This document shows positions 29,789-38,844 of a DNA stretch of 64,000 nucleotides, piece by piece. Location: NCBI RefSeq assembly GCF_034344865.1, contig NZ_CP133774.1, positions 6,076,001 through 6,140,000 on the forward strand, read 5' to 3'. Origin of the DNA: Pseudomonas sp. 10S4. Lineage in GTDB: Bacteria; Pseudomonadota; Gammaproteobacteria; Pseudomonadales; Pseudomonadaceae. The notes below the pieces were generated by a model. It searched no databases and was not told the origin of the DNA. It worked only from the letters and a program-made list of their open reading frames with translations. Position 1 is the stretch's first letter; every line of letters starts with the position of its first letter. Position numbers and translations under genes: made by a program.

Positions 29789-30502
29789 GACCTGTTGAAT
29801 CGACGAATCCGGCACCACCACATCAAACCGCACCCCAATCTCCTTACGCCCCAACGCCGTCAACGCCAACGCCCGACTGTCCAGATCCTGGGTCACCCAT
29901 TTGCGCTTGATCGCCGTTTGCAACAACGCCGCCCCCAGTGAACCGCCCAAATGCGGCCGGCGCATACTCCAGTCCAGGCACGGGCAGGCAAACCGCCGGC
30001 GCAACGCGCTCAAATCCTTGACCTCAACCCCCAAGCCCTCGAACAACGCCTCGCCGCTCTCGCTCAGTTGATAAACCTGCTCATCGGTTTCCAGCAACCA
30101 CCCCGCCTCGATCATCCGGTCATGCAGCAACACCGCCAGGGTGCCGGCCATGTGGTCGTAGCAAGTGCGGGCGAATTGCAGGCGATCCGGGGTGCGCGAA
30201 TTGAACGTCGGCGCGGCGTTCTGGCCGAGCACCATCAAGGCTTCCAGTGCTTGGGCCACACGCTTGTCCGCGAGGCTGTAATAACGATGGCGGCCCTGAA
30301 CGTGCAGCCGCACCAGCGCCGATTCCTTGAGTTTGGCCAAGTGCGCGCTGGCGGTGGAGGCACTGACCTCGGCAATCGCCGCCAGCTCGGTGCTGGTGCG
30401 GGCGTGGCCGTCCATCAACGAGCAGAGGATTTTCGTCCGGGCCGGCTCCGCAATCGCGGCCGCCACTTGAGAAACGCCGATGTCGTGTTGTTCAACGTTC
30501 AT
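29741..30502 (-). CDS. ArsR-family winged-helix regulator with C-terminal extension
   Basis: A 253-residue protein. The ArsR HTH occupies about residues 12-90 (AAIAEPARTKILCSLM, STASAHLAKLKE, GRHRYYSLAD). A domain of about 150 residues follows, with CPCLDWSMRRPHLGGSLG, typical of a group of larger ArsR-like regulators. The last 16 or so residues are encoded by a REP repeat, so the original stop was probably displaced. It is divergent from the P450 gene. Confidence 0.82.
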   Translation of the reverse strand: MNVEQHDIGVSQVAAAIAEPARTKILCSLMDGHARTSTELAAIAEVSASTASAHLAKLKESALVRLHVQGRHRYYSLADKRVAQALEALMVLGQNAAPTFNSRTPDRLQFARTCYDHMAGTLAVLLHDRMIEAGWLLETDEQVYQLSESGEALFEGLGVEVKDLSALRRRFACPCLDWSMRRPHLGGSLGAALLQTAIKRKWVTQDLDSRALALTALGRKEIGVRFDVVVPDSSIQQVKIKRSQPSAAPTGGL

Positions 30503-30584
30503 ATTTCGCTCCCGGACGAATCAAGGCCTGGTTGGACTGGAGATAGTAGCAACACTTTTCCCACCACGAACAAGGCTGCGACCC

Positions 30585-31703
30585 ATGGACCCGATCATCG
30601 CTGCGACTCATGCCGACCCTTACCCGTATTACGCGCAACTGCGCGCCGAGGGTGGGCTGGTTTTTCATCAAGGACTGAAACTGTGGGTGGCCAGCAGTGC
30701 TGACGCCGTGGCGGCGGTGTTCGCGCATCCGGACTGCCAGGTGCGCCCGCTGAGTGAGCCGGTGCCCAAGACAATTGTTGAAGGATTGGCCGGCGAAGTA
30801 TTCGGTCGGTTGATGCGGATGAATGAAGGTGAACCGCAGCGCTGCCCGAGGTCGGCGATTGAGCCGGGACTGGCGTTGATCGACCGGAATGAAGTGCAAG
30901 CGTTGGTCAATGCGCGGTTGATCACCCCGGACGCCGAGGGTCTGTCCAAAGCGATGTTCCGCGGTCCGGTGTGCGTGGTGGCGGCGTTGTTGGGGTTCTC
31001 CCCTGCTCAGGGTCGGATGATCAGTGAGTTGACGGCGGACTTCGTGGCCTGCCTATCGCCGCTGAGTAGCCAGGCTCAACTGGATGCTGCGCATGGGGCG
31101 ACTGAACAGTTGCGGGGTTATTTCATTGAGTTGCTGGATGATCCGGGCGCGCAAAGCCCACTGTTGAGCGACATCAAGCAGCGGTTCGGTGCTTCGGATA
31201 ACGAGAGGCTGATCGCCAATCTGATCGGGCTGTGCTCCCAGGCCTATGAAGCCACGGCTGGGCTGATCGGTAATGCGTTGGTGACGTTGATTCGCAATCC
31301 ATCGTTGCAGCGTGATTCGGCATCCATTGACGTTCTGATTTCAGAAGTCCAACGCTTCGATCCATCGGTGCAGAACACCCGTCGTTTCGTCGCCGCACCT
31401 TGCGAAATAGCCGGCGTGAGCCTGAACCCCAGCGACGCGATCCTGGTGTTGCTGGCCTCAGCCAACCGCGATTCGCAGCTCAATGACAACCCTGACGTTT
31501 TTCTTCTCGACCGTCCGAATCGTCGCAGCTTTACCTTCGGTTCCGGCCGCCACCAATGCCCCGGGCAGAGGCTGGCATTGAGTATCGCCACCGCCACGCT
31601 GACGCAGATTCTGGCGATGAAACCTGCGCTGGAACGTTTGACCTGGCACTACCGCCCATCCTTGAACGGTCGTATTCCGCTGTTCAGCGAGGGACAAACA
31701 TGA
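30585..31703 (+). CDS. Cytochrome P450
   Basis: A 372-residue soluble P450. It has the haem-binding motif FTFGSGRHQCPGQRLA, with Cys as thiolate ligand, and an ExxR motif (EVQR) followed by NTRRF. The I-helix region (NLIGLCSQAYEATAGLIGN) lacks the usual acidic-Thr pair: A-Y-E-A-T is present as a variant. No ferredoxin gene is adjacent. The substrate is unknown. The divergent ArsR-like gene is its likely regulator by position. Confidence 0.87.
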   Translation: MDPIIAATHADPYPYYAQLRAEGGLVFHQGLKLWVASSADAVAAVFAHPDCQVRPLSEPVPKTIVEGLAGEVFGRLMRMNEGEPQRCPRSAIEPGLALIDRNEVQALVNARLITPDAEGLSKAMFRGPVCVVAALLGFSPAQGRMISELTADFVACLSPLSSQAQLDAAHGATEQLRGYFIELLDDPGAQSPLLSDIKQRFGASDNERLIANLIGLCSQAYEATAGLIGNALVTLIRNPSLQRDSASIDVLISEVQRFDPSVQNTRRFVAAPCEIAGVSLNPSDAILVLLASANRDSQLNDNPDVFLLDRPNRRSFTFGSGRHQCPGQRLALSIATATLTQILAMKPALERLTWHYRPSLNGRIPLFSEGQT

Positions 31704-31707
31704 ACGC

Positions 31708-32637
31708 TTACGCGGCGGTGCGGTGTTCCACCGTCAGGTGAGACAACTCATGAACCGGCGCCAGACGCTCGCGAATCACCTCGGCACTGACGCTGGCCGC
31801 CGCGACCACGCTGACAATCGCCGCCCGCGCGTCAGGGCCGACCTGCCAGACGTGCAGGTCACTGATGGTCACGTCCCCCGACGACTCCAGCAACTCGCGA
31901 ATTTCCTCGGCCACGTGTTCATCAGTGGTATCGAGCAGCACGGCGGCGCTGTCACGCATCAGGCCATAGGCCCAATTCGCGATCACGATGGCGCCGACGA
32001 TGCCCATCGCCGGATCGAGCCAGACCCAACCCAAATAGCGGCCTGCCAGCAACGCGGCGATGGCCAGGATCGAGGTCAAGGCATCGGCCAGCACGTGGAC
32101 GTAGGCTGAACGCAGATTGTTGTCGTGATGGTGACCATGGTCGTGGCTGTGGCCGTGATCATGGCCGTGATGCCCATGATTACCCGCCAGCAGAAACGCG
32201 CTGGCGATGTTTACCGCCAGCCCCACCACGGCAATCACCGTCGCCTCGGTGAAGGCCACCGTGGTCGGCTGGAACAGACGCAGGATCGACTCGCCAGCAA
32301 TACCGAGCGACACCAGCCCCAGCACCATCGCCGAGGCAAAACCGGCCAGGTCACCGACTTTGCCGGTGCCGAAACTGAATCGCGCATTACTGGCATGACG
32401 CCGGGCAAACGCGTAGGCCGCCGCTGCGATGCCCAGGGCCACGGCATGGGTCGCCATGTGGAAACCGTCTGCCAGCAGCGCCATGGAGCCGGTGATGTAA
32501 CCGGCGGCGATTTCGCCAATCATCATCACGAAGGTCAACGCCACCACCCACAATGTCCGGCGGGCGTTTTCATCGTGGGATGCACCGAGGAACATGTGAT
32601 CGTGGGCGAAGCTTGAAGCCTGAGGTGTCAGTGTCAT
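31708..32637 (-). CDS. dmeF: Cation diffusion facilitator DmeF (Co/Ni efflux)
   Basis: A 309-residue inner-membrane antiporter: six hydrophobic segments, a His-rich loop between segments 4 and 5 (HGHHGHDHGHSHDHGHHH) and metal sites in ADGFHMATHAVAL and HVLADALTSI. Start MTLTPQASSFAHDHMFLG. It is 13 bases downstream of the RcnR-like sensor gene. Family members export Co2+, Ni2+ or Zn2+; pairing with an RcnR-type sensor favours Co/Ni. Confidence 0.9.
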   Translation of the reverse strand: MTLTPQASSFAHDHMFLGASHDENARRTLWVVALTFVMMIGEIAAGYITGSMALLADGFHMATHAVALGIAAAAYAFARRHASNARFSFGTGKVGDLAGFASAMVLGLVSLGIAGESILRLFQPTTVAFTEATVIAVVGLAVNIASAFLLAGNHGHHGHDHGHSHDHGHHHDNNLRSAYVHVLADALTSILAIAALLAGRYLGWVWLDPAMGIVGAIVIANWAYGLMRDSAAVLLDTTDEHVAEEIRELLESSGDVTISDLHVWQVGPDARAAIVSVVAAASVSAEVIRERLAPVHELSHLTVEHRTAA

Positions 32638-32650
32638 GTGGGTTGCAACT

Positions 32651-32926
32651 CTATTTCGAATAACGGCGGATGGCTTGCAGCAAGTCTTCCACGCCTTGGG
32701 CGCGTTCTTCGTTGCTGAGATCGGGATGGGCCACGTGTTCACGGGCGTGGGCGTCGATGAACTGATCCAGCAAACCGTTGACCGCGCCACGGATCGCCGC
32801 GACCAGGTGTAAGGTCTTGGCGCAGTCGGCGTCAGACTCGAGCGCCTTCTCCACCGCCTGAACCTGCCCGGCAATGCGCCGAACTCGGTTGAGCAAATCG
32901 TCTTTGTGTTCGTGAATGTGCGACAT
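32651..32926 (-). CDS. dmeR: DmeR, RcnR/CsoR-family metal-responsive repressor
   Basis: A 91-residue all-helical repressor with MSHIHEHKDDLLNRVRRI-type N-terminus. His3, Cys35, His60 and His64 stand at the positions of the nickel/cobalt ligands in E. coli RcnR. It is expected to leave DNA when it binds Co or Ni, releasing dmeRF. A C-tract operator is directly upstream. Confidence 0.9.
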   Translation of the reverse strand: MSHIHEHKDDLLNRVRRIAGQVQAVEKALESDADCAKTLHLVAAIRGAVNGLLDQFIDAHAREHVAHPDLSNEERAQGVEDLLQAIRRYSK

Positions 32927-32928
32927 AC

Positions 32929-32949
32929 CTATACCCCCTACCCCTATCT
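32929..32949. promoter_or_regulatory. Candidate DmeR operator (C-tract)
   Basis: TATACCCCCTACCCCTATC, just upstream of dmeR. Runs of G/C flanked by AT bases are the usual binding site for RcnR/FrmR-type repressors. Confidence 0.65.
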
Positions 32950-33021
32950 GGCGAGCATAGTCACTGATATGGCCGGGGCTGGCAAGGTGTTACTGGAAGT
33001 TTCTACAGCTGGAACGCGTTA

Positions 33022-33196
33022 GCGTTCTTCGCGAGCAGGCTCGCGCCCACAGGGAGTTTGTGTTGGACGGAGATTTCACTCACACCGCCGATCAACTGTG
33101 GGAGCGAGCCTGCTCGCGAAGACGCCCTGACAAACAACACTTCATCTGCGACGTAACTTGTGGCGAGGGAGCTTGCTCCCGCTGGGCTGCGCAGCG
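33022..33196. repeat. Cluster of REP elements
   Basis: One inverted pair with the CTTCGCGAGCAGGCTCGC core (33026-33122) followed by a half-module GTGGCGAGGGAGCTTGCTCC at 33160. Confidence 0.85.
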
Positions 33197-33242
33197 GCCC
33201 CAAAAAGAGGCCGCATCACAACTTCACCAAAGCAGGCCTTCC

Positions 33243-33551
33243 CTACTCAGTCGGCTCGATTCGATCCAACACCCGGTTCGCCGTGATCTCCGCCAACATA
33301 ATGTTGTTCGAAATGCCCAGCAACGCATTGCTCGACTCACCCTCCAGATGATCCACCAAGTGATGGACCATCACATCGGCCGACGCCAGCGTCTCGCATA
33401 ATTGGGCCATGAGGGTTTCGGTCGTTGCTTCGGGATCTACGCAGAACAGCGTGCAGGGTTTATGCGAGGTGGCTTTGATGTCGGCAATCGAGGGGACGTC
33501 GGGGGGCGTTGTGGTTTTTTGAGTCGGGTTCGTGCGGGGATGCCGGATCAG
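33243..33551 (-). CDS. Small hypothetical protein (DUF3077/DUF6124-like), start unresolved
   Basis: On the reverse strand a frame ending at 33243 encodes KTTTPPDVPSIADIKATSH, then CTLFCVDPEATTETLMAQL, then a helical C-terminus ending DRIEPTE. This resembles the short DUF3077-type proteins that are abundant in Pseudomonas. No ATG, GTG or TTG precedes the conserved part; the first ATG is at 33410, in the middle. The N-terminal limit shown is a CTG. Either the start has been lost, or an indel hides it. Confidence 0.42.
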   Translation of the reverse strand: MIRHPRTNPTQKTTTPPDVPSIADIKATSHKPCTLFCVDPEATTETLMAQLCETLASADVMVHHLVDHLEGESSNALLGISNNIMLAEITANRVLDRIEPTE

Positions 33552-33774
33552 TTTATGACATGAAAAACATCACGTAGAGACTCACAGAAAAGACAGACAA
33601 TAATTTTGAAGAACAGCGTTTCAGATTGGCTTATGGGGTTCAAATTCGAATAACTCGCGAAGAACCCAAAAAAGCCCCGCACAACGGACGGAGATTCAGA
33701 CTTGTCCTACAGCTTCGAAATACCTTTCTGAGATAGCGTCCGCATCGTTTTCAAAAGATGAAACAAGGACGCTC

Positions 33775-34994
33775 ATGCCTCACAAAACAGATATCCCCCG
33801 GGTTCAAAACCCTCCGTCAGGCGACGGGCACCACATCACCAGCCGCTATATGAACGCCACTGAACTGGCTGCGCGCGATGCCAGACAAAAATCCTATGAA
33901 GACATGTTGGCCCGGCAGCAGGCATTTGAAGATCGTTTTGTCAGGCTGCCAACGCAGAAGGATCAAAACTCTGTGGGTTGCGTGTTCGCCAAAAGCTGCA
34001 ACCTCCCCGACGGCGTAATCAACCATGACAACCCAGCCGGGTTCGTCCCTGTCGAGAAACTGGCCGACTACGGAAAGTTTTCTCTTCTGGGTGGCCGCGA
34101 AAGGGACGCTGTGGGAAATATCCCTCTAAAAAAATCAGTGGTAGCGCGTTACCTGGTTCACTGGGCACGCTTGTCTTGGGCGGGGCCGGATCTGCTGGTT
34201 CCGGGATCACTGTTGCTGGTGGTACAGGCGTAGTGACGGCTGGTATTGCTGCCGGTGCCTTGGCAGGCGTAGTTGCACTGCTCTGGCCGTCGAGTCTTGG
34301 GGACAGCTCCCTGTACTCGGATGAACAGCTCAAGTCGCTTAAGGAAGGTCGTACACGTGTCCGACTGCATGTCGAACAACAGGCCGATGGCACATTAAAG
34401 GGATACGGGTACAACACCCAAAAACGCAGCGACTGGGAAATGATTCCCATCGTGCAGTTCGTAGTTCAAGGTTCTCAGCAAGTCGCTGACTTTGGCGATG
34501 GGACAACGCTGATATGGACGCCGCCTGTTGACCCGTCCAGCACTTCGGGAATCCCATCGTTAGAGGGTGCCCCACAAGCTCCGCAAATCTGGATTTATCC
34601 GCCAACACCAGCCGCTGACAGCACTATCGTCAACCCTGTGTACCCTCCCGAATACAAAGACTTCATTCTTGTATTCCCGGCTGATTCTGGTGTGCAACCG
34701 CTGTATGTTGTGATTTCAAGACCAGCTCTCGGCGGTGATATAAAGTACCACCGGCCGCCAAAGACATTACCTGCATATCCAGATGCGCTTCCCGTTAAAT
34801 CAAAAACTAGCGTTCAGGGCGGCGGCGGCAGGCGCAGCCGGTGGAAAGACCGAAAGGGGCGAATATATGAATGGGATAGCAAGACAGGCGCAATAGAGAT
34901 TTATGACAAGCAAGGTAAGCATCTTGGCGAGTTCAACCACGAAACAGGTGAACAGATAGATCCCGCACAACCCGGCAGATTCACCGATAAATAG
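33775..34994 (+). CDS. S-type pyocin with colicin E3-like RNase domain (one-base frameshift)
   Basis: Corrected length is 406 residues. N-terminal region (MPHKTDIPRVQNPPSGDGHH), then a Gly/Ala-rich segment (LGGAGSAGSGITVAGGTG), then a pyocin-S translocation domain (TRVRLHVEQQADGTLKGYGY to about 330). The C-terminal toxin (GGGGRRSRWKDRKGRIYEWD onward) aligns by eye with the 16S-rRNA-cutting domain of colicin E3. The E3 catalytic Asp and Glu are kept (EWDSKTGAIE), but the His position is Thr. The frame breaks at 34128-34134: PLKK-ISGSALPG needs eight A residues and seven are present. The AAGGA upstream supports the ATG. An immunity gene follows. Confidence 0.86.
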
Positions 34995-35009
34995 ATTAGG
35001 AGGACATTT

Positions 35010-35249
35010 ATGTTTTTATGGATTAGTGGTTTTCTAAAAGGTGATGACGAGGATGACTCCTTAAAATACGAACTTACAGTTCGACCTGAATTTGAAGCTG
35101 CGTTAATGGGTGTTCTGGGCTGGGAAAGTCTTGATGAAAGCGCGGATGGGGAGTGGTTGCTCACCGGTGAGCAAGTCCAACAAATTGCTAAAGCTCTAAA
35201 TGAGCCGTTACCGATTGACCTGGACCTTTTCATAGGGGTGCGGGGGTAG
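35010..35249 (+). CDS. Probable bacteriocin immunity protein
   Basis: A 79-residue acidic protein (MFLWISGFLKGDDEDDSLKYE) starting 15 bases after the toxin stop, with AGGAGG upstream. Size, acidity and position fit an inhibitor of an E3-like RNase. No closer family match is claimed. Confidence 0.7.
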   Translation: MFLWISGFLKGDDEDDSLKYELTVRPEFEAALMGVLGWESLDESADGEWLLTGEQVQQIAKALNEPLPIDLDLFIGVRG

Positions 35250-35255
35250 TTGGAA

Positions 35256-35298
35256 CTGTGGCGATAGGGGCTTGCCCCAGTTTGGCTGCTCAGCAGTT
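35256..35298. repeat. Partial REP module
   Basis: GTGGCGATAGGGGCTTGCCC followed by a GCTGCTCAGCAG stem: a degenerate half of the long REP-type repeat. Confidence 0.6.
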
Positions 35299-35344
35299 GC
35301 CCAACCTGCCGACGCGGGCTGTCCAAAATTCCCGGAGCCAAAAA

Positions 35345-35680
35345 GTGAGCCTTATCTATCAAGATCCATCAATGAGCCATAACGATGCGATCAGTCTTCT
35401 AGCTAGCGGTTCAGAACCGAACGTCGTTGCCGCACTGGTTTCCATCGGCCTGAATGAGCAAGACAGAGTCTGGGCTCAAACCATGTGCTTGAAGTACCTC
35501 GACAGTGGCACTGAGTTGATCGCGGCATCGGCTATCACCTCGCTCGGTCATATTGCCCGCAGGCATGGTGAGCTGGACATGAATGCCGTGTTGCCTGCCT
35601 TCGATACGGCGAAGAAAAAATTTCCCGCACTTGAAGCGACTATTGCTGACACGCTCGATGATATTGAAGTGTTCACATGA
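35345..35680 (+). CDS. Small HEAT-like helical protein, possible second immunity protein
   Basis: A 111-residue protein from GTG 35345, which has GGAG seven bases upstream; the ATG at 35372 has none. The upstream part of the open frame is REP sequence. Helical repeats (DAISLLASGSEPNVVAALVS, ELIAASAITSLGHIARRHG) resemble HEAT-repeat immunity proteins of toxin loci. It lies about 100 bases after the bacteriocin immunity gene; the function is inferred from position only. Confidence 0.6.
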   Translation: MSLIYQDPSMSHNDAISLLASGSEPNVVAALVSIGLNEQDRVWAQTMCLKYLDSGTELIAASAITSLGHIARRHGELDMNAVLPAFDTAKKKFPALEATIADTLDDIEVFT

Positions 35681-35689
35681 CTCGCTAAA

Positions 35690-35797
35690 TCAAAAGATCG
35701 CAGCCTTCGGCAGCTCCTACAGGTCCGGCGTACAACGTGATATCGGTGTTAAACACAATTCAGGTAGGAGCTGCCGAAGGCTGCGATCTTTTGATCT
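35690..35797. repeat. Inverted REP pair of the AAAGATCGCAG class
   Basis: CAAAAGATCGCAGCCTTCGG and its complement about 60 bases apart, same class as at 29674. Confidence 0.85.
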
Positions 35798-35812
35798 TCA
35801 ACCCCAAACAAC

Positions 35813-35852
35813 AAAAAACCCGCCATCTCATTTCACCGAGATGGCGGGTTTT
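35813..35852 (-). terminator. Terminator of the FKBP gene (bidirectional)
   Basis: Hairpin with arms AAAACCCGCCATCTC and complement, flanked by A and T runs; eight-base loop. Confidence 0.88.
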
Positions 35853-35877
35853 GTCGTTTCAAACCAAGGACAACGCT

Positions 35878-36216
35878 TTAATCATCCCGCGTCAGCACTT
35901 CCAGCAATTCAATCTCGAAAATCAAATTCGAATTCGGCGTTATCGCGCCCATCGTCCGTTCGCCATACGCCAGATGCGCCGGCACCAGCAGCTTGCGTTT
36001 GCCGCCGACCTGCATGCCCATGATCCCCTGGTCCCAACCCTTGATCACCCGCCCAGTCCCAATCACGCACTGAAAAGGTTTGCCACGGCTGTAGGAGGAA
36101 TCGAATTCGGTGCCGTCTTCCAGCCATCCGCGATATTGAGTGGTGATCAGCGCGCCTTTGACCGCTGCTTTGCCGTCGCCCAACTCAAGGTCGATTACCT
36201 GAAGCTCATCATTCAT
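35878..36216 (-). CDS. FKBP-type peptidyl-prolyl isomerase
   Basis: A 112-residue single-domain FKBP from ATG 36216 (MNDELQVIDLELGDG). Active-site region: YRGWLEDGTEFDSSYSRGKP, VIKGWDQGIMGMQVGGKRKL and AYGER. No signal peptide, so it is probably cytoplasmic. A start seven codons upstream is possible but adds only non-conserved residues. Confidence 0.92.
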   Translation of the reverse strand: MNDELQVIDLELGDGKAAVKGALITTQYRGWLEDGTEFDSSYSRGKPFQCVIGTGRVIKGWDQGIMGMQVGGKRKLLVPAHLAYGERTMGAITPNSNLIFEIELLEVLTRDD

Positions 36217-36388
36217 TACATGCACTCGTCTGTTCACACCCTCGAAAGGGCTTCATGGGCAGCGTTTTCCCAGAATTGCAGGCAATTGGCAACCGTTCGG
36301 AGCGGTTTAGATCTATTTCCGGCAGTAAGCGTGAACTAATATAAGCGTCATCCCCCACGGTTAAACTCGCCATGACGGCCATCCCTGA

Positions 36389-37462
36389 ATGAGTGTCCTC
36401 TGGATCAGCGCTGCCATTGGCTCAGTGATGCTTGCCGTGCTTGTTGCGCTGGTCTGTCGCCAGTATTCCCTGCAACAGCAACTGGTCGAATGCCGTGCGC
36501 TGATCGCCAGTCTTTCCACGGGACAAAACATCCATCTGGACGGTGACGCCGAGCGCTTTAAACGCAGCCAGTACTTCGCCCGCATCGGCACTTGGGACTG
36601 GGACGTGGACACCGACAAGCTCTATTGGTCGGAGGCGATCTACGGCATGTTCGGGTTCAAGATCGGTGAAGTCACGCCCTCCTACGCCCTGTTCTGTTCC
36701 TGCGTGCACCCGGACGACCGGGCCAAGGTCCGCGCCGGAGAGCTGCGTTGCCTGGAAACCGGCGAGAACCATGACGAGGAATACCGCGTGGTCTGGCCCG
36801 ACGGCACCATCCGCTGGTTGCGCGAGACCGGCAATGTGGTGAAGAACGATCACGACGCCACGATCAAGATGCTGGGCGTGGTCCGCGACATCACCGAAGA
36901 AAAGGCGTCCGCCAGTTACCTGCAACACCTGGCCCATTACGACCCGCTGACCGGCCTGCCCAATCGCCTGGTGCTCGAAGAGCGCCTGTCCGAGGCACTG
37001 GAACAGGCACGCATCAGCGCCACACGGGTGGCGCTGGTGTTTGTCGACCTCAATGGTTTCAAGGCAATCAACGACCATTACGGCCACGCGGCTGGCGACC
37101 GGGTGCTGGTCACCACCGCCACGCGACTCAAGAGAATCCTGCGCTCAACCGACACCGTCGCGCGGATTGGCGGCGACGAATTCGTGGTGATCCTCCAAGG
37201 CCTGCCGCAAGGCATCAACCTGCAAGATGAAGCCCGCAGCATCTGCCAGAAAATCTTCGTCGAACTCTCACCGCCAGTGACGATTGGCAATGATCAACGA
37301 CACATCGGCACCAGCCTTGGGGTCGCGGTGTTCCCGGATCATGCGCCGAGCATGGATCGGCTGATTCATATTGCGGATCTGGCGATGTATGAGGCGAAAC
37401 GCAGTGGGAATAATCAGTATCGGTTGGGGACCAACAGCCCGATGCGCGTGCACAGCGAGTAG
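36389..37462 (+). CDS. Diguanylate cyclase with PAS domain and membrane anchor
   Basis: A 357-residue protein: one N-terminal hydrophobic segment (about 5-24), a PAS domain with PAC motif (about 60-170; YGMFGFKIGEV, RVVWPDGTIRWLRETG) and a GGDEF domain (about 185-350) with the active motif RIGGDEFVV. Probably makes c-di-GMP. No EAL domain. Isolated gene. Confidence 0.9.
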   Translation: MSVLWISAAIGSVMLAVLVALVCRQYSLQQQLVECRALIASLSTGQNIHLDGDAERFKRSQYFARIGTWDWDVDTDKLYWSEAIYGMFGFKIGEVTPSYALFCSCVHPDDRAKVRAGELRCLETGENHDEEYRVVWPDGTIRWLRETGNVVKNDHDATIKMLGVVRDITEEKASASYLQHLAHYDPLTGLPNRLVLEERLSEALEQARISATRVALVFVDLNGFKAINDHYGHAAGDRVLVTTATRLKRILRSTDTVARIGGDEFVVILQGLPQGINLQDEARSICQKIFVELSPPVTIGNDQRHIGTSLGVAVFPDHAPSMDRLIHIADLAMYEAKRSGNNQYRLGTNSPMRVHSE

Positions 37463-37496
37463 CTTCGCACGAGCGCCAAGACTCTAGTTCTGAGGC

Positions 37497-37802
37497 TTAC
37501 CGCTCCACCGGCGTGACATCCACAATCGTCCCGCTGGTAATCAACACCATCATGTATTTGTCATTGATCTGCACCCACTGCGCATCAGACGTCGGCGCCT
37601 TCAGGCCTTTCGCCTTCCAGTTTTTCACGGCTTTTTCGCTGCGCTGATAAACCTCCGGCGCGCGATCGCCTTTCACCAGGCTGCGGGAGTTGTTGACGCC
37701 GGGCTGGACGGTTTTCTGCGGCTCGGCGGCTTGAACGATGGGATTGATAGCGGCGATACCGGCGACAAGGGCGAGGCTGGCGATAAGGGTTTTGCTGTTC
37801 AT
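37497..37802 (-). CDS. RcnB-like small periplasmic protein
   Basis: A 101-residue protein from the ATG at 37802, with signal peptide MNSKTLIASLALVAGIAAIN (cut near VQAAEP). The C-terminal WVQINDKYMMVLITSGTIVD and GDRAPEVYQ fit the RcnB family (periplasmic, linked to Ni/Co homeostasis in E. coli). Role here unknown. Confidence 0.75.
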   Translation of the reverse strand: MNSKTLIASLALVAGIAAINPIVQAAEPQKTVQPGVNNSRSLVKGDRAPEVYQRSEKAVKNWKAKGLKAPTSDAQWVQINDKYMMVLITSGTIVDVTPVER

Positions 37803-37950
37803 CGGTGAACCTCTTGGGATGTCGTGGTTACTGAGTTCCGACTGCGCGCGTGGCGAATCATTCCTTACTGTAGCGATGATTCTGCGGCCCACTGTACGGG
37901 AGACGTCGCGCCGGGTCGGCGTAGGCTGCGAAAAAACATCGGGATTCGCC

Positions 37951-38556
37951 ATGCACATCGCCATTTTGACCTTCGACGGTTTCAACGAACTGGATTCGCT
38001 GATTGCCTATGGCATGCTCAGCCGCGTTTCGCTGCTGGGGGACCAGGACTGGCGGGTGAGCATTGCGTCGCCAACGCCACGAGTGACGTCGATGAACGGT
38101 TTGACCATCGATTCGCACATCGATCTGCAGCAAGCCTGCGCCGCCGATGCAGTGCTGTTCGGCAGTGGCATGAAGACCCGGGAAGTGGCCAGCGACCCGG
38201 TGATCATGGATCAACTGAAATTCGACCCGGCGCGGCAACTGCTGGGCTCGCAATGCTCCGGCACGTTCCTGCTGGCCAAGCTCGGGCTGCTCGGCGATAC
38301 GCCGGCCTGCACCGACACCACCAGCAAACCCTGGGTGCAGGCGGCCGGGGCCAATATCGTGAATCAGGCGTTTTATGCCAATGGCAACATCGCCACGGCG
38401 GGCGGTTGTTTGTCGGCGCAATACTTGTCGGCGTGGGTGTTAGCCCGGCTCAAGGGTGTTGAAACGGCGCGGGAAGTCCTGCACTACTTTGCGCCGGTGG
38501 GTGAGAAGGAAAATTATGTGGCGCGGGGGATGGCGCATATCGAGGCGTATATCTGA
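37951..38556 (+). CDS. DJ-1/PfpI-family glutamine amidotransferase-like protein
   Basis: A 201-residue protein with the nucleophile-elbow Cys in LLGSQCSGTFLLAKLGLL and an N-terminal MHIAILTFDGFNELDSL typical of the family. The ATG at 37951 is chosen over a longer open frame that overlaps the divergent gene. Substrate unknown. Confidence 0.85.
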   Translation: MHIAILTFDGFNELDSLIAYGMLSRVSLLGDQDWRVSIASPTPRVTSMNGLTIDSHIDLQQACAADAVLFGSGMKTREVASDPVIMDQLKFDPARQLLGSQCSGTFLLAKLGLLGDTPACTDTTSKPWVQAAGANIVNQAFYANGNIATAGGCLSAQYLSAWVLARLKGVETAREVLHYFAPVGEKENYVARGMAHIEAYI

Positions 38557-38577
38557 GGGTTGGGTTGCTGGTTAGAC

Positions 38578-38680
38578 CGTCATCGCGAGCAAGCTCGCTC
38601 CCACAGTTGATCGCTGTTGTTCACAGATTTTGTGTTCGCGGCAAATCCCTTGTGGGAGCGGGCTTGCTCGCGAAGGCGTC
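38578..38680. repeat. REPIN
   Basis: Inverted CATCGCGAGCAAGCTCGC and GTGGGAGCGGGCTTGCTCGC cores in the gap before the MFS gene. Confidence 0.86.
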
Positions 38681-38844
38681 GTGTCAGGCGACATCAATAC
38701 CAAGCGCATTGATCCGCTTCACGCATCAATGCATGCCAACTATGCAATTAACATATCGATCCCCCTGTTCCACTATCCGCGCCAATAAGAACCGTGCGCT
38801 GCCCCCACGCGGCGCACGTCATAAAAGCGGTGGAGTACACGTCA

